Of a stretch of DNA of 64,000 nt, positions 44,350 through 55,206 are shown piece after piece. Position 1 is the stretch's first letter, and every line of letters begins with the position of its first letter. The DNA is from Capronia americana. Its lineage: Eukaryota; Ascomycota; Eurotiomycetes; Chaetothyriales; Herpotrichiellaceae. Under the pieces are notes generated by a model. It was not told where the DNA came from. It worked only from the letters and a program-made list of their open reading frames with translations, and ran no database searches. The position numbers were made by a program, and so were the translations under genes. Location of the stretch: positions 1,116,001-1,180,000 of the forward strand of contig JADWQD010000010.1 of assembly GCA_016110215.1 (NCBI GenBank), written 5' to 3'.

Positions 44350-46197
44350 TCAGCGGAAGTCAGTCTTGAACATCTCCAGGCCAGCAAGGACATGCTCCTT
44401 CCTCTCCGCATCTCTGATCTTGAAATCCGCCCTGAAGGGATTCGGACCAAACATGTTCGTAGCCGGAAAATCCCACAGGTCATACTGCAACGGCTTCCCG
44501 GTAGCTGTGTCAATTGGCGCTTTTACATCAAAAGCCCACAACAACCGCGCGGTGAGTATGAACAAGGAGTTCTCCGCCAAATTATACCCGGCGCAGACAC
44601 GTCGTCCGGCACCAAACCCCCAATGGTCACGCTGTCGAGGATCTTGCACATTAATGCACTCGCCAGCGGTCAAATCATTGGTCACCGTGTCCAAATATCG
44701 GTCTGGGTAGAAGCGTTGAGGATCGGGGAACAAGACGGGATCGAAATTCAGAGCCCATACATTACCAACAATGCATGAGCCCGCGGGAATGAAGTAGTCC
44801 TTGTAGATGACATCACCCTGGCTAATCGTCAGTCTAACGTTGAAGGACGACGGAACGGAAGGGGGATACATACAGTGCTGACGTGCTGAAAATGATCATT
44901 TGAAGCAGTGCGCCATCTCAGCACCTCTTTCACCATGGCGCGGATATAAGGGAGCTGGTCAAAATCCTCAAACGTCGGCATCCGGCGGCCGACTACTCTG
45001 TCGAGCTCTTGGTGCGCTTTCTCGACTGTCTCAGGAAAGGCGACAAGGCCCAAGATCAAACTGTTGAGTGTGAGCTGGGTGGTATCTATTGATCTCGTCA
45101 GTAACCTCGACAAATCAGGTAAACAAGTCGTGCATACCACTTCCGGCCTCGATCATCGTCCCAGCGACGTACGCTGCCTGGTTCTCCGAGATGCCCATCT
45201 TGGGATAATCAACCTCCATGAATTTCTCCGCGAAACACCCCGTGCGGATTCCCTTGCCCATCTGGTCCTTCAATGCTTTCCACAGCCCCAGCCAAAGTTG
45301 TAGCTCTTTCTGATGATAGGGCTCATACTTCTTGCGCCACCACTGAAGAGGTTTCGGTAAATTTTCCAGGATTGGGTACTGGTCAACTAAATGGACCTGT
45401 CCAAAGCACTCGGCAAAAATCCCAGTCTCGGTATAAATATCATTGAGGACCGGATCATCGACGGTAACGACTCGTCTGCCATACGTTGCATACATAATGA
45501 CGCTTGTCGAGTACCGTTTCACGTGGTTCCAGAAGTTGGCAGGCTCGGTCAATAGATCGTAAAGATAACGTCGGGATTCGAGGTCTTGTGAAGGTTTCAT
45601 GGCATCAGCAGACTTGACCGTCAAGCAGCGATGGACGATAGCACGAATGTCACGCCATTGTTTCCCGTACGGCTACAATGAACACATATAAGTATTGATA
45701 AGAGATGATCCAGGCAACAGACGTACCATGAACAGCATACGGTAGCCACCCGATAATACGCCCATGGCAACACGATTGACACCTCTGCTTGATGTCAATG
45801 TACCTTGCCTGTCAAAGACTTCCTGTGGTTTCCATCAGTTCCTGATGCAACTCGTCCGGGAGGAGCGAGCACTCACTTTGATAGCCTCAGGAGAGCTAAG
45901 GACCACCCAACGCTGGGTTCCCATCCGAATCTGATAGATCTCACCAAACTCTTCCGCCCACTTCACGAGCTGTGACTCGCTCGGGTTGTTCGTTACTTGG
46001 CCGGTGTAGATGTGGGAATGGCCGCTGAATAACCTTGCACCAGGTGGCGAGGGAGGCGCACGTAGGCCTTTAGGGATTCTAGATCCTCCGAGGGCAAAGA
46101 CATGGTAGATAGCGGCGACCGCTCCGAGCAGCAGCACAAACGTGGCAGCGTAAGAGTATACGGGCATGCCATGGGTGGCATTCCACAAGGTGGTCAT
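44350..46197 (-). CDS. Cytochrome P450 monooxygenase (OrdA-like)
   Basis: Five exons: 46197-45877, 45822-45727, 45672-45138, 45085-44874 and 44817-44350, giving 543 aa. An N-terminal membrane anchor (SYAATFVLLLGAVAAIYHVF) leads into the proline hinge (APPSPPGARLFSGH). The I-helix oxygen-binding motif is IEAGSDTTQ, completed across the third intron. The ExxR is Glu-Val-Leu-Arg in MVKEVLRWR. The heme loop is FGAGRRVCAG with the thiolate ligand at Cys463. All catalytic parts are intact. Sequence style (GDVIYKDYFIPAGS, DHWGFGAGRRVC) is like fungal microsomal P450s such as the O-methylsterigmatocystin oxidoreductase group, but the substrate cannot be inferred. It is divergent from the MFS transporter across 571 bp, which suggests a linked role in a small pathway or in detoxification. 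Confidence 0.93.
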
Positions 46198-46768
46198 GGT
46201 GTAAGAGAGCACGGCAAGCTGTCCCTTTCACCAGCCTCTTTGCTCTCTGGATGCTGCAGGGGGCGTTCACAAGCAGTCGCCAGCCTCAACGATGCTCACA
46301 CAAAAGGAGTCCTGAGATTGAGGGTAGCAACATGTGATCACTTCTCCGATGATCTCCAAAGTCTCAACTCCCTCTCCGACTACATCAATCGGCTTTAAAA
46401 CATAACTTGGAGGGTGCTCGTTATCATAATTTCCACAAAGCACCATCACCCCACATCGACTCCCGATACTGTCGCTCGAATAGGAAGTGAAGGGATTGGT
46501 GGGGTAACTGGGAGGTATGGAAGCATAGCAGCAGGGGTACATTTGAGGCGTGGACCGGCGCCCTGGGTCGGGGTAGAATCTGGGGAAGCCCACGCGGTCC
46601 GAATTCTCCACATCCATGCATTTCATACCGCCAGGTATATCGAGCGACGAGACCTCCAAGCATTGCCCAGAACATTTCCAAGACCACAAGCATCTACCAG
46701 CCAAGTCGCATTGGAAACATCTGCCTTGTTGCCTCCTCTCTCAACCACTGATCTCTGAGCCCGTCATT
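46198..46768. promoter_or_regulatory. Shared divergent promoter region of the P450 and MFS genes
   Basis: 571 bp separates the two start codons. No operator can be named from sequence alone. The transporter frame stays open upstream to 46616, but no good start lies there. Confidence 0.55.
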
Positions 46769-48397
46769 ATGGGTTTCGGCGTCCTTGAGCCCTCCTCCAC
46801 GGAGGTTGTCCAGGGCAGCATCCACCTCTTCGACGACAGCAATGCGTCAGTCGAAAACACCACCCACCTCAAGCACAGTAAAGACGGCAAAATCGTCCTG
46901 GCTCCTCAGCCATCTGACTCGCCTAATGACATCTTGAACCTGCCCCTTTGGCGCCGCGACCTCATGTACTGGATAATTATCCTAGGTACAGTCTTCTCTG
47001 GCATCCACGGACCCATTCTCACCCCCATCACGCTCGAACTTGCCGCCAAATGGAACAAAACTGTCAACGATATCGCACAACTGTCGTCGTATCTCCTTCT
47101 TGTCATTGGTGCCTGTATCATACTCTATGGGCCGTTAGCCATCAAGTACGGCAAACGCATCATATACATCTTCGGCACGGCCACGCTCGTTGCAGCAGAT
47201 ATCTGGGCTGCTCGCGCAACAACCTACAATAGTATGATGGGCGCCCGATGCTTGTCCGGCATCGGCCAAGGAGCGTTTGAAGCTTTATCCCTGGCCATGA
47301 TCCCGGATCTGTTCTTCGTACATGAGCGTGGCAGCCGAGTTACCTTGTTCCTCTTGTGCTTGCAGACGGGTGTGTTCTTGGGAGTACCGATCGGAACCCA
47401 GATCGTGCTGCATTCGGGAATTGAATGGTGTTTTGGCGGCCTGGCCATTGCCGAAGCTGTTATCCTGGTTGCCATCATTCTCTTCGTGCGTGAGCCTGGG
47501 TTCGGACGCAGCCATGTGGATCCGCTGGCGCACGTTGCTGAAGAGGTTATCCTAGACAAGGTACATGAGGTGGACCATGAGCACAAAGAAATGGCTAGCA
47601 CAATTCAGCCGGAGGGACCAGCGCCAGGATCAGGTGTTGAAGAACGCCCGAAGACATATATGCAATGGGTCAATCCGTGGCAGGGAGTCATCGGCCACGA
47701 GAGTATCCTCAAGTCGACTGTTCGGACCTTCACCTTGGCGTTACATCCGACGATTCTGTGGGCTTCGATCGCGGCATTGCCTATGGCATGGTCGGTCGGC
47801 ATTTCATTTACGTTGGCGCTGGAATTGGCACCGCCACCGTACAACTTCAGTCCGACAGGTCTTGCAAACTTATACATCGCCGCGTGGATTGGGATAACCA
47901 TTGCTGTGTGCATTGGTGTTGCCACCATTGATCCAATTTCCAAGTTCATGGCAAGACGCAACAGAAATATCTTCGAGCCCGAGTTCCGACTGGTCATGCT
48001 CTTCCCGGCGCTCATCATTGCGGGTGTTGGATTCATTGGCTGGGGATGGGCCTATACAACGCAAGTCCACTGGATTGGTCTGGCCATCTTGCTTCTCCTC
48101 GCTAACTGCGGTGCTGTCCTTGGGAATGCGGCGATCATTGGCTATGTGGTTGATGCGCACCGTAACTGGGCAAATGAGTCGCAGGTTGTATTGTTCGCAT
48201 GGAAGAACTTCTATCCATTCACCATGGGGTATTGGTTCGTTCCTTGGTTTATAAAGGATGGACCGAAGAAGACGTGGTGTGCTGTCGGCGGTATCATTGT
48301 TGGTTTGTACTCAATTGGAGTCATTTTCTATGTTTTCGGAAAGAGAATGAGGGCATTCTGGCAAAAGAGATCATTTTTCGGATTCTCCGCGAATTAA
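46769..48397 (+). CDS. Major facilitator superfamily transporter
   Basis: Single exon, 542 aa. After a polar N-terminus of about 60 residues there are about twelve hydrophobic segments, beginning with LMYWIIILGTVFSGIHG. The loop between segments 2 and 3 (GPLAIKYGKRIIYI) is the degenerate MFS motif A. GARCLSGIGQGAFEALS and QTGVFLGVPIGTQI match the proton-coupled drug/metabolite exporter pattern. A long hydrophilic central loop at about 245-320 (FVREPGFGRSHVDPLAH onward) separates the halves. The protein sits in the plasma or an internal membrane; cargo is unknown. The divergent P450 suggests export of, or protection from, a P450-modified compound. I chose ATG 46769 because upstream in-frame codons are not membrane-like. 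Confidence 0.9.
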   Translation: MGFGVLEPSSTEVVQGSIHLFDDSNASVENTTHLKHSKDGKIVLAPQPSDSPNDILNLPLWRRDLMYWIIILGTVFSGIHGPILTPITLELAAKWNKTVNDIAQLSSYLLLVIGACIILYGPLAIKYGKRIIYIFGTATLVAADIWAARATTYNSMMGARCLSGIGQGAFEALSLAMIPDLFFVHERGSRVTLFLLCLQTGVFLGVPIGTQIVLHSGIEWCFGGLAIAEAVILVAIILFVREPGFGRSHVDPLAHVAEEVILDKVHEVDHEHKEMASTIQPEGPAPGSGVEERPKTYMQWVNPWQGVIGHESILKSTVRTFTLALHPTILWASIAALPMAWSVGISFTLALELAPPPYNFSPTGLANLYIAAWIGITIAVCIGVATIDPISKFMARRNRNIFEPEFRLVMLFPALIIAGVGFIGWGWAYTTQVHWIGLAILLLLANCGAVLGNAAIIGYVVDAHRNWANESQVVLFAWKNFYPFTMGYWFVPWFIKDGPKKTWCAVGGIIVGLYSIGVIFYVFGKRMRAFWQKRSFFGFSAN

Positions 48398-48973
48398 GGT
48401 CGGTGGTGAGCCAAGGGTACAGATATCTTAAGCAATGAATTTGTTTGAGGCACCAAAAGGTACAAACCGCAATACCTTACCGACTATCGTTGCGGCATAA
48501 AATACTAGTAGCGAAGAAAAGGGGACGGGAACGGGCATGATCTTCGGCGGAAAATCTCAGATGTTTCAATAGCCCAGATGATGTCGAGATAGAAAGGCTA
48601 GGCGACAGCAAAGCTTCGTTCGGTGACCCGGAAAATACATCGAAGAGAAAAATAGCTCGGCTTTCACTAATTCGAGATCCTCATATCGGCGCTATGGGTA
48701 CGAGCAGTAGGTAGTCAGTGATTCAGGATGATAGAGTGAATGTGAAGGAGAAGTGGCTTGACCTGGTGAGGTGCACGTGAGCGGCAGTTTTCACGTCTGT
48801 TAATGCCAAGACATCGGAACACGCTTAGCCCGAATCGTGCTTGATTGTGGCGGCGTCACTTCTCCAACTGCGAACCTCCCGAGTCCAATAGAGGGAGAAG
48901 ACATCATTTCATCCAGTGTGTAGCTTGGGTACTCTTCCCTCCTAGATCCGCCGGCGTCGCTCCCGCAATCATC
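48398..48973. other. Intergenic: MFS 3' flank and NDUFA12 promoter
   Basis: No gene or repeat seen. Confidence 0.5.
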
Positions 48974-49623
48974 ATGTCGACCCTCACACGTACCTTGCGC
49001 AACCTCTGGCGGGTGGGCTTCAAAGAGTACGGGCATCAAATACAATATATTGTGCGTTGAAGGTGCGAAAACATGCGCTTCAGGTCGTTCTGACGGATGT
49101 TCCAGGGCGACACAAAAGCTGGTACGCTTGTGGGCATGGACAGATACGGCAACAAATACTACGAGAATATTGCGGAGGAGCTTCCCCTTCGGACCAGATG
49201 GGTATGGAGCTTCGGAGTGTTTACTGCACCACCGATGGAGCTAAGACGTGGCAGGTTGACTACAAAGACAAGGAGCTCGACCCGAGTCAAATAGAACCCG
49301 GCTGGCATGCATGGATGAGCTATATGGTCGACAAGCCTCCTGGCGAAGACAGGATCTTGGATATTGGGATCCGACCGTGGGAAAGCAAAGAGCCAAAGAT
49401 CAACTTGACACAGAGCAGGGGTGCATATCGACCATACTCGACGTATGTGGCACTGGTATATTCGTATGTTGGGAGGTATTATTGACACAGCTGCAGGACG
49501 AAGCCGAAATACGACGCCTGGAATCCGGTCGCGAAACCCAGAGATGGGTCGACTCCGTTCGCACAACGAGACATCCGCGAAGGAGGAGAATTTGAGCCGA
49601 AGTCTCCTGCTTCGACTGCCTGA
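48974..49623 (+). CDS. NDUFA12: NADH:ubiquinone oxidoreductase subunit B17.2 (NDUFA12)
   Basis: Four exons: 48974-49051, 49106-49201, 49255-49442 and 49497-49623, giving 162 aa. This is an accessory subunit of mitochondrial complex I at the matrix-arm junction. Recognisable blocks are RNLWRVGFKEYG, GTLVGMDRYGNKYYEN, RTRWVDYKDKELDPSQIEP, GWHAWMSYMVDKPP and the closing YRPYSTTKPKYDAWNP. Each exon junction restores the family sequence without gaps. There is no cleavable presequence, as usual for this subunit. Length fits the family (about 140-160 aa). The 3' end converges with LTV1 153 bp away. Confidence 0.94.
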
Positions 49624-49776
49624 TGCCGACACTACCAAACCACTGTACAGATGCACAAATGAGGAGTTCAGGGAGGTCTCAGTCAAGCAGAAAATAGGTC
49701 TGTCATTGCAAGACGGGGTATCACTGGCATATGCTCCATATCGACAACCGATCCTAACGCCTCTATTTCCCCCCTT

Positions 49777-51255
49777 TCATGTCTTCGTCGTGCGCTGGTA
49801 GATCCTAGCAGGCCCCAGCTCTGCCCGGACCTCATCTAGCTGCTGGAGCCCGAATTTCTCGTTGCCATTCTTGCCTCTCTTCGCCTTGGCTCCTCTGCGC
49901 TTCCCACCACCAGGGTTCGCTTTATTCCAGTCGCCAAGAAAGCCATTCATCATGCTGTCGAAATCTTCTCTAACAGCGCCTTCGTCTGCAAAGCTGGTGG
50001 TTGAAAGTTGTGACATCTTCGACATCTTTGACGCCCCAGTCAGCCCGGTCATGCCAGACGCTAACGACATGCCGCCATCCGCGTCGTCGAACTCTTCGCC
50101 CTCGTCTAGCGAGTACATTTTCTCCACTTGGTCGAACCGAGCGTCAAGCAGCTGCTGACCGGCTGTTCTAGCTAGTGACGACGAGGTCATGGAGTAGGCA
50201 CTGGGATTCGTGAGGGCGCCTTTCCGTTTCTTCTGCCGCAAAGGAGTGCCATTCAATGTGTAGAGTGAGGGAGCCTTATCCTGGATGGCCGAGGCGGCGA
50301 TGATCGACTCCGCGGCTTTTAGAGGTGGTTTCCGAGCATTGTCGCGCTTGTACTTGGCGAAGTCTCGCAGCCAGTCTCCGTCTGCTGCAACGGCTGCTTC
50401 GGTATCCGGTGCTGGTAATTCGGACGCATGATCTGCGCCTCCCAGGGCTGGGAGTGATGTGGGAAGCTTCAACTGCGAGGGCTGCTCTGATGCTTTTTCT
50501 GTCACGTCTGACTCCCAGCCCTCGTCGTCCTCGTCGTAGGCGGCCTCGAATTCGTCAAGGTCAAGTTCACCGTTTCGACCGTCCCTAGCAAGAGCACTGA
50601 AGATATCTTCCTCGTCTTTCTCGTCCACGTACGCATCATCCTCCAGCGCCTCCAAGACTTCTCGGAGTCTTGGATCCATATCCGGTTGGAATCCGGCGAT
50701 CTCATCGGGCACATCTTGCTGATTCTGATACGTCCTCGGCCTCGTTGAAGTTGAAAAAGTTGAAAGCATTTCACTTCCCGCTACACTCTGGGCATCATCG
50801 ACCGACAATTCTCTCAACGCATCCTCCAATTTGATCGCTTTCGCTTTCCCCTTGCCTTGTCCTTTTGCCGGTGCAGCTTCCACAAACTGCACCTCTCCAC
50901 CCCCTTCACCAATATCTCGCAAGTGTTGCATGTAGTCATACTTTGTGTCGTCGAAATAAATGCCATACTCTGCTGCCTCGCCCTCATTGTCTCGCATATC
51001 TCCAAAATCCAGGCCATCCTCTAGGTCCTTCAAGTGTAGGCCTTCTTTCAACTCCGGCTTGTGCTGTGAAGAGGAACCCGGTCCAGAGATTTGATATAGT
51101 GCCCGTTCACCGGCGGCTTCATCGTGCAGGGCCTCGTCGGTTTGTGGGCGGTAGAGGAGATGGAATGTTTGTGCGCTTTTCTTGTCGCTGTCGAATGTTA
51201 GTCTCCAAACCCGCGGAAGAGAAAGGGCCGCCTACATCCAGCGACTGCGAGGCAT
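49777..51255 (-). CDS. LTV1: Ribosome biogenesis factor LTV1
   Basis: Two exons, 51255-51236 and 51187-49777, giving 476 aa. The first exon is only 20 nt and encodes MPRSRW plus two bases. Splicing yields RWIDKKSAQTFHLLYRPQTD, the conserved LTV1 N-terminus. Other family blocks are FDDTKYDYMQHLRDIG, the acidic middle (DDAYVDEKDEEDIFSAL), and FDQVEKMYSLDEGEEFDDADG with REDFDSMMNGFLGDW near the C-terminus. Lys/Arg-rich GGGKRRGAKAKRGK could bind RNA or import factors. LTV1 joins late pre-40S particles and is removed after CK1 phosphorylation. It starts 263 bp from LSG1 in the opposite direction. Confidence 0.94.
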
Positions 51256-51518
51256 CTTGACTACTGGCTTGGTTCGTCGACGTGCCTAGGTCGTAACGGA
51301 GTGAGTGGCTGTTCTTCTGGAACGTGACACCCCACAAGGCAAAATGAATTTCTAAGAGCCCAGGAAATTTCGCAGTGCGGGGCGATGCTCGTCGTGCAAA
51401 TGACGCAGATTCGCAATGCCATTCATTTATCACTTGCCTCTCTCAATTTACCAATCCTCGGCCTACCACTCGACCTCCCTTTCCTGTCGTTCCCTAGCTC
51501 CCTCACAATACCGCCGCC
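51256..51518. promoter_or_regulatory. Bidirectional promoter of LTV1 and LSG1
   Basis: Only 263 bp lies between the start codons of a 40S and a 60S assembly factor. The stretch just before the LSG1 ATG is pyrimidine-rich, as is common for fungal ribosome-related genes. No binding site is assigned. Confidence 0.65.
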
Positions 51519-53597
51519 ATGGTCCTACCCAAGAGCAAAAACAGCGTCGGCCTCGGGAACAGCCTCATGAACGATCGCTTTGGTCGGGGCAAAGGCAGCG
51601 ACCGCAAAAAGGTCACCCAACAAGGCGTGCTACGAACCGACCACACAACAGGCCAAACCTACGTGACCAACGTGGCAAAAGAAGCATCATGGGTGAAAAT
51701 GCGTAGTGTCACTGAACAAGGCGCCCTCGACGAATTCTTGTCCACAGCGGAACTGGCAGGCACCGATTTCACGGCGGAGAAGATGAACAATGTGAAAATC
51801 ATACATTCAGACCAGACCAACCCGTATCTGTTGAGTGCAGGCGAGGAGAGGGGCGTGAGGAGGAGACATGCGCAGAATAAGGGCCGATTGACGGTGCCGA
51901 GGCGGCCGAAGTGGGATGAGTCGACTACGCCGCAGCAGTTGGATGAGCAAGAGAAGGCGAGTCTGCTGGACTGGAGACGAGGGCTGGCCGAGCTGCAAGA
52001 GAACGACGATCTACTTATGACGCCCTTTGAGAGGAATATCGAGGTGTGGCGGCAGTTGTGGCGGGTCATCGAGCGCTCCGATCTGGTGGTTCAGATTGTG
52101 GATGCGAGGAACCCGTTACTGTTTCGAAGCGAAGACCTGGAGAGATATGTCAAAGAAGTTGACCCGAAGAAGAGGAACTTGTTACTGGTCAATAAGGCAG
52201 ATATGATGACCGAGGAGCAAAGAAGAGCATGGGCAGACTACTTCCGCGAGCAAGGGATAAACTACAAGTTCTTTTCGGCTCACTTGGCCCGGGAGATGAA
52301 CGAGGGGAGAGATGCGCTTGAGGAGCTCGATGCGCGGCAGATCCAACAACAGATCGACCGGAACATTCCAGAGAAAACAATGGTCGAGAACGTCCAGGAT
52401 CTGAATCTGAAGGATCAGGACGGTGAAGAATGGACCGATGAAGACGACGAAGTCGACGAACAAGATTCAGAAGAGGAAGACGAGGACTCAGAAGATCAAG
52501 ATCCCTCGGAACCCTCCACTCCACAACTCTCACCATCCTCGTCCTTATCAGCAGACACCCGTATTCTCACCGTCGACGAACTGGAGAACCTGTTCCTCGA
52601 AAATATAACAAACGGCGCAACGGCAGAGAGAAAGACGACGATCGGCCTGGTTGGCTATCCCAACGTCGGCAAATCTTCCACTATCAACGCTCTGTTGGGT
52701 GCCAAAAAGGTCTCTGTTTCTTCTACCCCCGGCAAGACGAAACACTTCCAGACCCTCCATCTTTCCGATCAAGTCGTCTTGTGCGATTGTCCCGGTCTCG
52801 TGTTTCCCAACTTTGCGACCACGAAAGCAGAGCTGGTCTGCAACGGTATCTTACCCATTGATCAGCTCCGCGAGTACACTGGCCCGGCCGGCTTGGTCGC
52901 CTCAAGAATACCCCAAGCGTTTCTAGAGAATGTGTACGGGATGAAGATCCAGACGCGCGCCGTCGAGGAAGGCGGTACAGGGATCCCCACGGCGAGCGAA
53001 GCGCTAAGAGCATATGCCAAGGCGAGGGGTTTCAATACACAAGGCGCCAGCTCCCAACCCGACGAGAGCCGTGCAGCTCGTTACATCCTAAAAGACTACG
53101 TGAATGGGAAACTCCTCTATTGCCATCCCCCGCCCGTCAAGGACACAGACACAGACGTCGAGGCATACGGACACGAGTTCAATGAGAAGTTATATGACTT
53201 CGCGCACCTCCCAGCGAAGCGACAAGCCTGGCTGATCGCACACTCCGACGACACGACCCTTGACGCCGAGACATCATCCCAGTCACAGCAGCAGCCACCT
53301 CTGCCGTTGAAGCCGCTCGAGACGGGCTCTCGCTCCCGCCAACTCGACAAGACGTACTTCAGCCCCAACTCGGGCAACGCAGGACACGTCAAGGCCACGC
53401 CGTTCAACCATCAATACACCGAGCAAGGAAAGCAGCAATCGCAGCAGAAGAAACAGTTGACCGGGCGGAAGGCGAAAACGATGGTCGCGCTCGAGAAGGG
53501 CATCGATCCAAGTGAGTTGAAAATGAGCGACAAGAAACACTTCAAGGGCGCGAGGAGGAAGGCCAGGAATGCTAGGACCGTGGAGGATGATGATTGA
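51519..53597 (+). CDS. LSG1: Large-subunit GTPase LSG1 (circularly permuted)
   Basis: Single exon, 692 aa. The GTPase motifs come in permuted order: DARNPLLF (about 195), G4 NKAD (224-227), then G1 GYPNVGKSS (379-387), and G3 DCPG (about 424). This is the YlqF/Lsg1 arrangement. An acidic insertion of about 50 residues (DEDDEVDEQDSEEEDED) sits between G4 and G1. The N-terminus (LGNSLMNDRFGRGKG) and the basic C-terminus (RRKARNARTVEDDD) are typical. LSG1 is cytoplasmic and triggers release of the export adaptor Nmd3 from pre-60S subunits. The length fits the family (about 640-690 aa). Confidence 0.95.
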   Translation: MVLPKSKNSVGLGNSLMNDRFGRGKGSDRKKVTQQGVLRTDHTTGQTYVTNVAKEASWVKMRSVTEQGALDEFLSTAELAGTDFTAEKMNNVKIIHSDQTNPYLLSAGEERGVRRRHAQNKGRLTVPRRPKWDESTTPQQLDEQEKASLLDWRRGLAELQENDDLLMTPFERNIEVWRQLWRVIERSDLVVQIVDARNPLLFRSEDLERYVKEVDPKKRNLLLVNKADMMTEEQRRAWADYFREQGINYKFFSAHLAREMNEGRDALEELDARQIQQQIDRNIPEKTMVENVQDLNLKDQDGEEWTDEDDEVDEQDSEEEDEDSEDQDPSEPSTPQLSPSSSLSADTRILTVDELENLFLENITNGATAERKTTIGLVGYPNVGKSSTINALLGAKKVSVSSTPGKTKHFQTLHLSDQVVLCDCPGLVFPNFATTKAELVCNGILPIDQLREYTGPAGLVASRIPQAFLENVYGMKIQTRAVEEGGTGIPTASEALRAYAKARGFNTQGASSQPDESRAARYILKDYVNGKLLYCHPPPVKDTDTDVEAYGHEFNEKLYDFAHLPAKRQAWLIAHSDDTTLDAETSSQSQQQPPLPLKPLETGSRSRQLDKTYFSPNSGNAGHVKATPFNHQYTEQGKQQSQQKKQLTGRKAKTMVALEKGIDPSELKMSDKKHFKGARRKARNARTVEDDD

Positions 53598-54367
53598 CGG
53601 ATTGCGAATGTGAATGAGATGTGGGCGCAGTTCAAACGATCGCACCAATGATTGAAGGATTCATAGCTGCCGGGCCTGCGGGTACTTTGGCTGTTGCTGG
53701 TGTCTCGCTTGTCACCTTTCTCCATTCAGGGTATGCTTTGTTCTAGTCAGCGGTGTTTCAGGTGGAACAAACCCGAGAAGCACTAATGTTCTGTTCGAGG
53801 CACTCGAGGAGACAGATTCAACAGCCCAAGGTGGCAACTGGAAACGGCATGCTATACCGGCGCAAAGGGGCATGGTACGGAATTGAAGCATGACTGTACA
53901 CTTTATTCAGACAGAGCGGCAATTGATGAGCTCCGAGCCGCTGTATACTGGGGAAGCTGGATTGAGTTGGGACCACCACTCCGACCAGCCTTGTAGAACG
54001 CTATGTGTCAACAGCGCCCGTCGTAACTGTAATATCCCCATGTAGTGTCAAACCGGGACGAGGAGAGCAGGTTTGCAGGGTGCTTCGGGGTCCTTCAACC
54101 CCATTCGGGCAAGCAGAGCGCTGTGACAGCAATGCTCCTATGTGCTTGAGCCCCAGAGCTGTGCTCGAAAATCCTCATCTGATGAGAGATATTGACACTG
54201 CTCTCAGCATAAGACCGCTGGCGCCTCGGCCCGGAGGCAGCTCTCATGTTTGCACTCGAGTGGCGGGTGATGAACTGTCACCGCCATCCATCCATTGATT
54301 GAGCGTTGGTATTACGCATCGCCGACTTCATTCCATCGCATCACGTCGCGCGCGTCTCTCCGTGTCC
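53598..54367. other. Convergent intergenic region
   Basis: Between LSG1 (+) and a DUF1770-like gene (-). The plus-strand frames opposite that gene (54005 onward) look like shadows. No other feature seen. Confidence 0.5.
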
Positions 54368-54934
54368 TCAATCGCCCAGACTGCTCCCAAACCGGTCGAC
54401 GAAGAAATCCTCCACCCGCTGCGCCACCTGGCGTTCACTCTCGCTCGCCCGCTTCTCCGTGGGGACCTTCCAGTTGTTCACCCCCCACCACCACTGGCGG
54501 ACCCTGGCCCCTATGCTCCGTCCCTGGAATTTACTCCCGCGATTCCAATGCCTCCACCCAAACATGACCAAGTTCCACAGTATCCCCTGGGTGAGTGGGA
54601 GAATGACTTGATCCCGGACCGTTATGAATGCAACTTTCCAGTTGCTGTCTGCGTTCTTGATCGACGCGAGGTAAGACTGCTCGAAGCGGAAGTCAGGGAT
54701 GGGTGGGAAGGAGCGCGAGCGTGGCCGCGGCCGGATGATGTCGCTGGGCACGGTGGAGGCATCGGATGCCAGGGAGTTGGAGCGGGAATGCAGTGGTGAG
54801 ATGGGTTCGACCACGCCGGGGGTTTTCCTGGAGGCGGCGGTGGAGGGGTTAATATCGCGACTGGGATCCGGGTTGCGTTTTATGCTGGCGGATTGGATTG
54901 CCGAGGCCAGTTCGGCGGCCGGGTTGGATGCCAT
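54368..54934 (-). CDS. DUF1770-like protein of unknown function
   Basis: Single exon, 188 aa. The N-terminal 75 residues are Ser/Pro/Arg-rich and probably disordered. The conserved-looking core is FRFEQSYLASIKNADSNWKVAFITVRDQV, read as two blocks (FRFEQSYLASI and WKVAFITVRDQVILPLTQG), followed by a weakly hydrophobic ILWNLVMFGWRHWNRG that may bind a membrane. I associate this pattern with the fungal DUF1770 family, from memory only. The start lies 272 bp from adenosine kinase in the opposite direction. No function can be given. Confidence 0.72.
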   Translation of the reverse strand: MASNPAAELASAIQSASIKRNPDPSRDINPSTAASRKTPGVVEPISPLHSRSNSLASDASTVPSDIIRPRPRSRSFPPIPDFRFEQSYLASIKNADSNWKVAFITVRDQVILPLTQGILWNLVMFGWRHWNRGSKFQGRSIGARVRQWWWGVNNWKVPTEKRASESERQVAQRVEDFFVDRFGSSLGD

Positions 54935-55206
54935 TGTGGTGGCAGCGAGTGAGGAGGAGAGGTGTGATGTGACGATGCTCAGTTCATGCTGTACCTGAAA
55001 GGCTCTCAGCCTTGCCCCAGCTGTCGCCCGGAATATCTCCGGCTAAACTTGGTCAAACCCCCCACATTGAAACCGACTGACCTCAGTTTCTTCCTCCCGA
55101 TCAGTTTTCTCGCAATCAGCCTTCCTAACGACCTGGTTCCTCTCCCGCCACACAAAGACCACTTTGCATCGCTCTTCTGAGGCAGCATTCGGTCTCACTG
55201 CCCAGC
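54935..55206. promoter_or_regulatory. Divergent promoter of the DUF1770-like gene and adenosine kinase
   Basis: 272 bp between opposite start codons. A CT-rich stretch precedes the kinase start. Confidence 0.5.
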
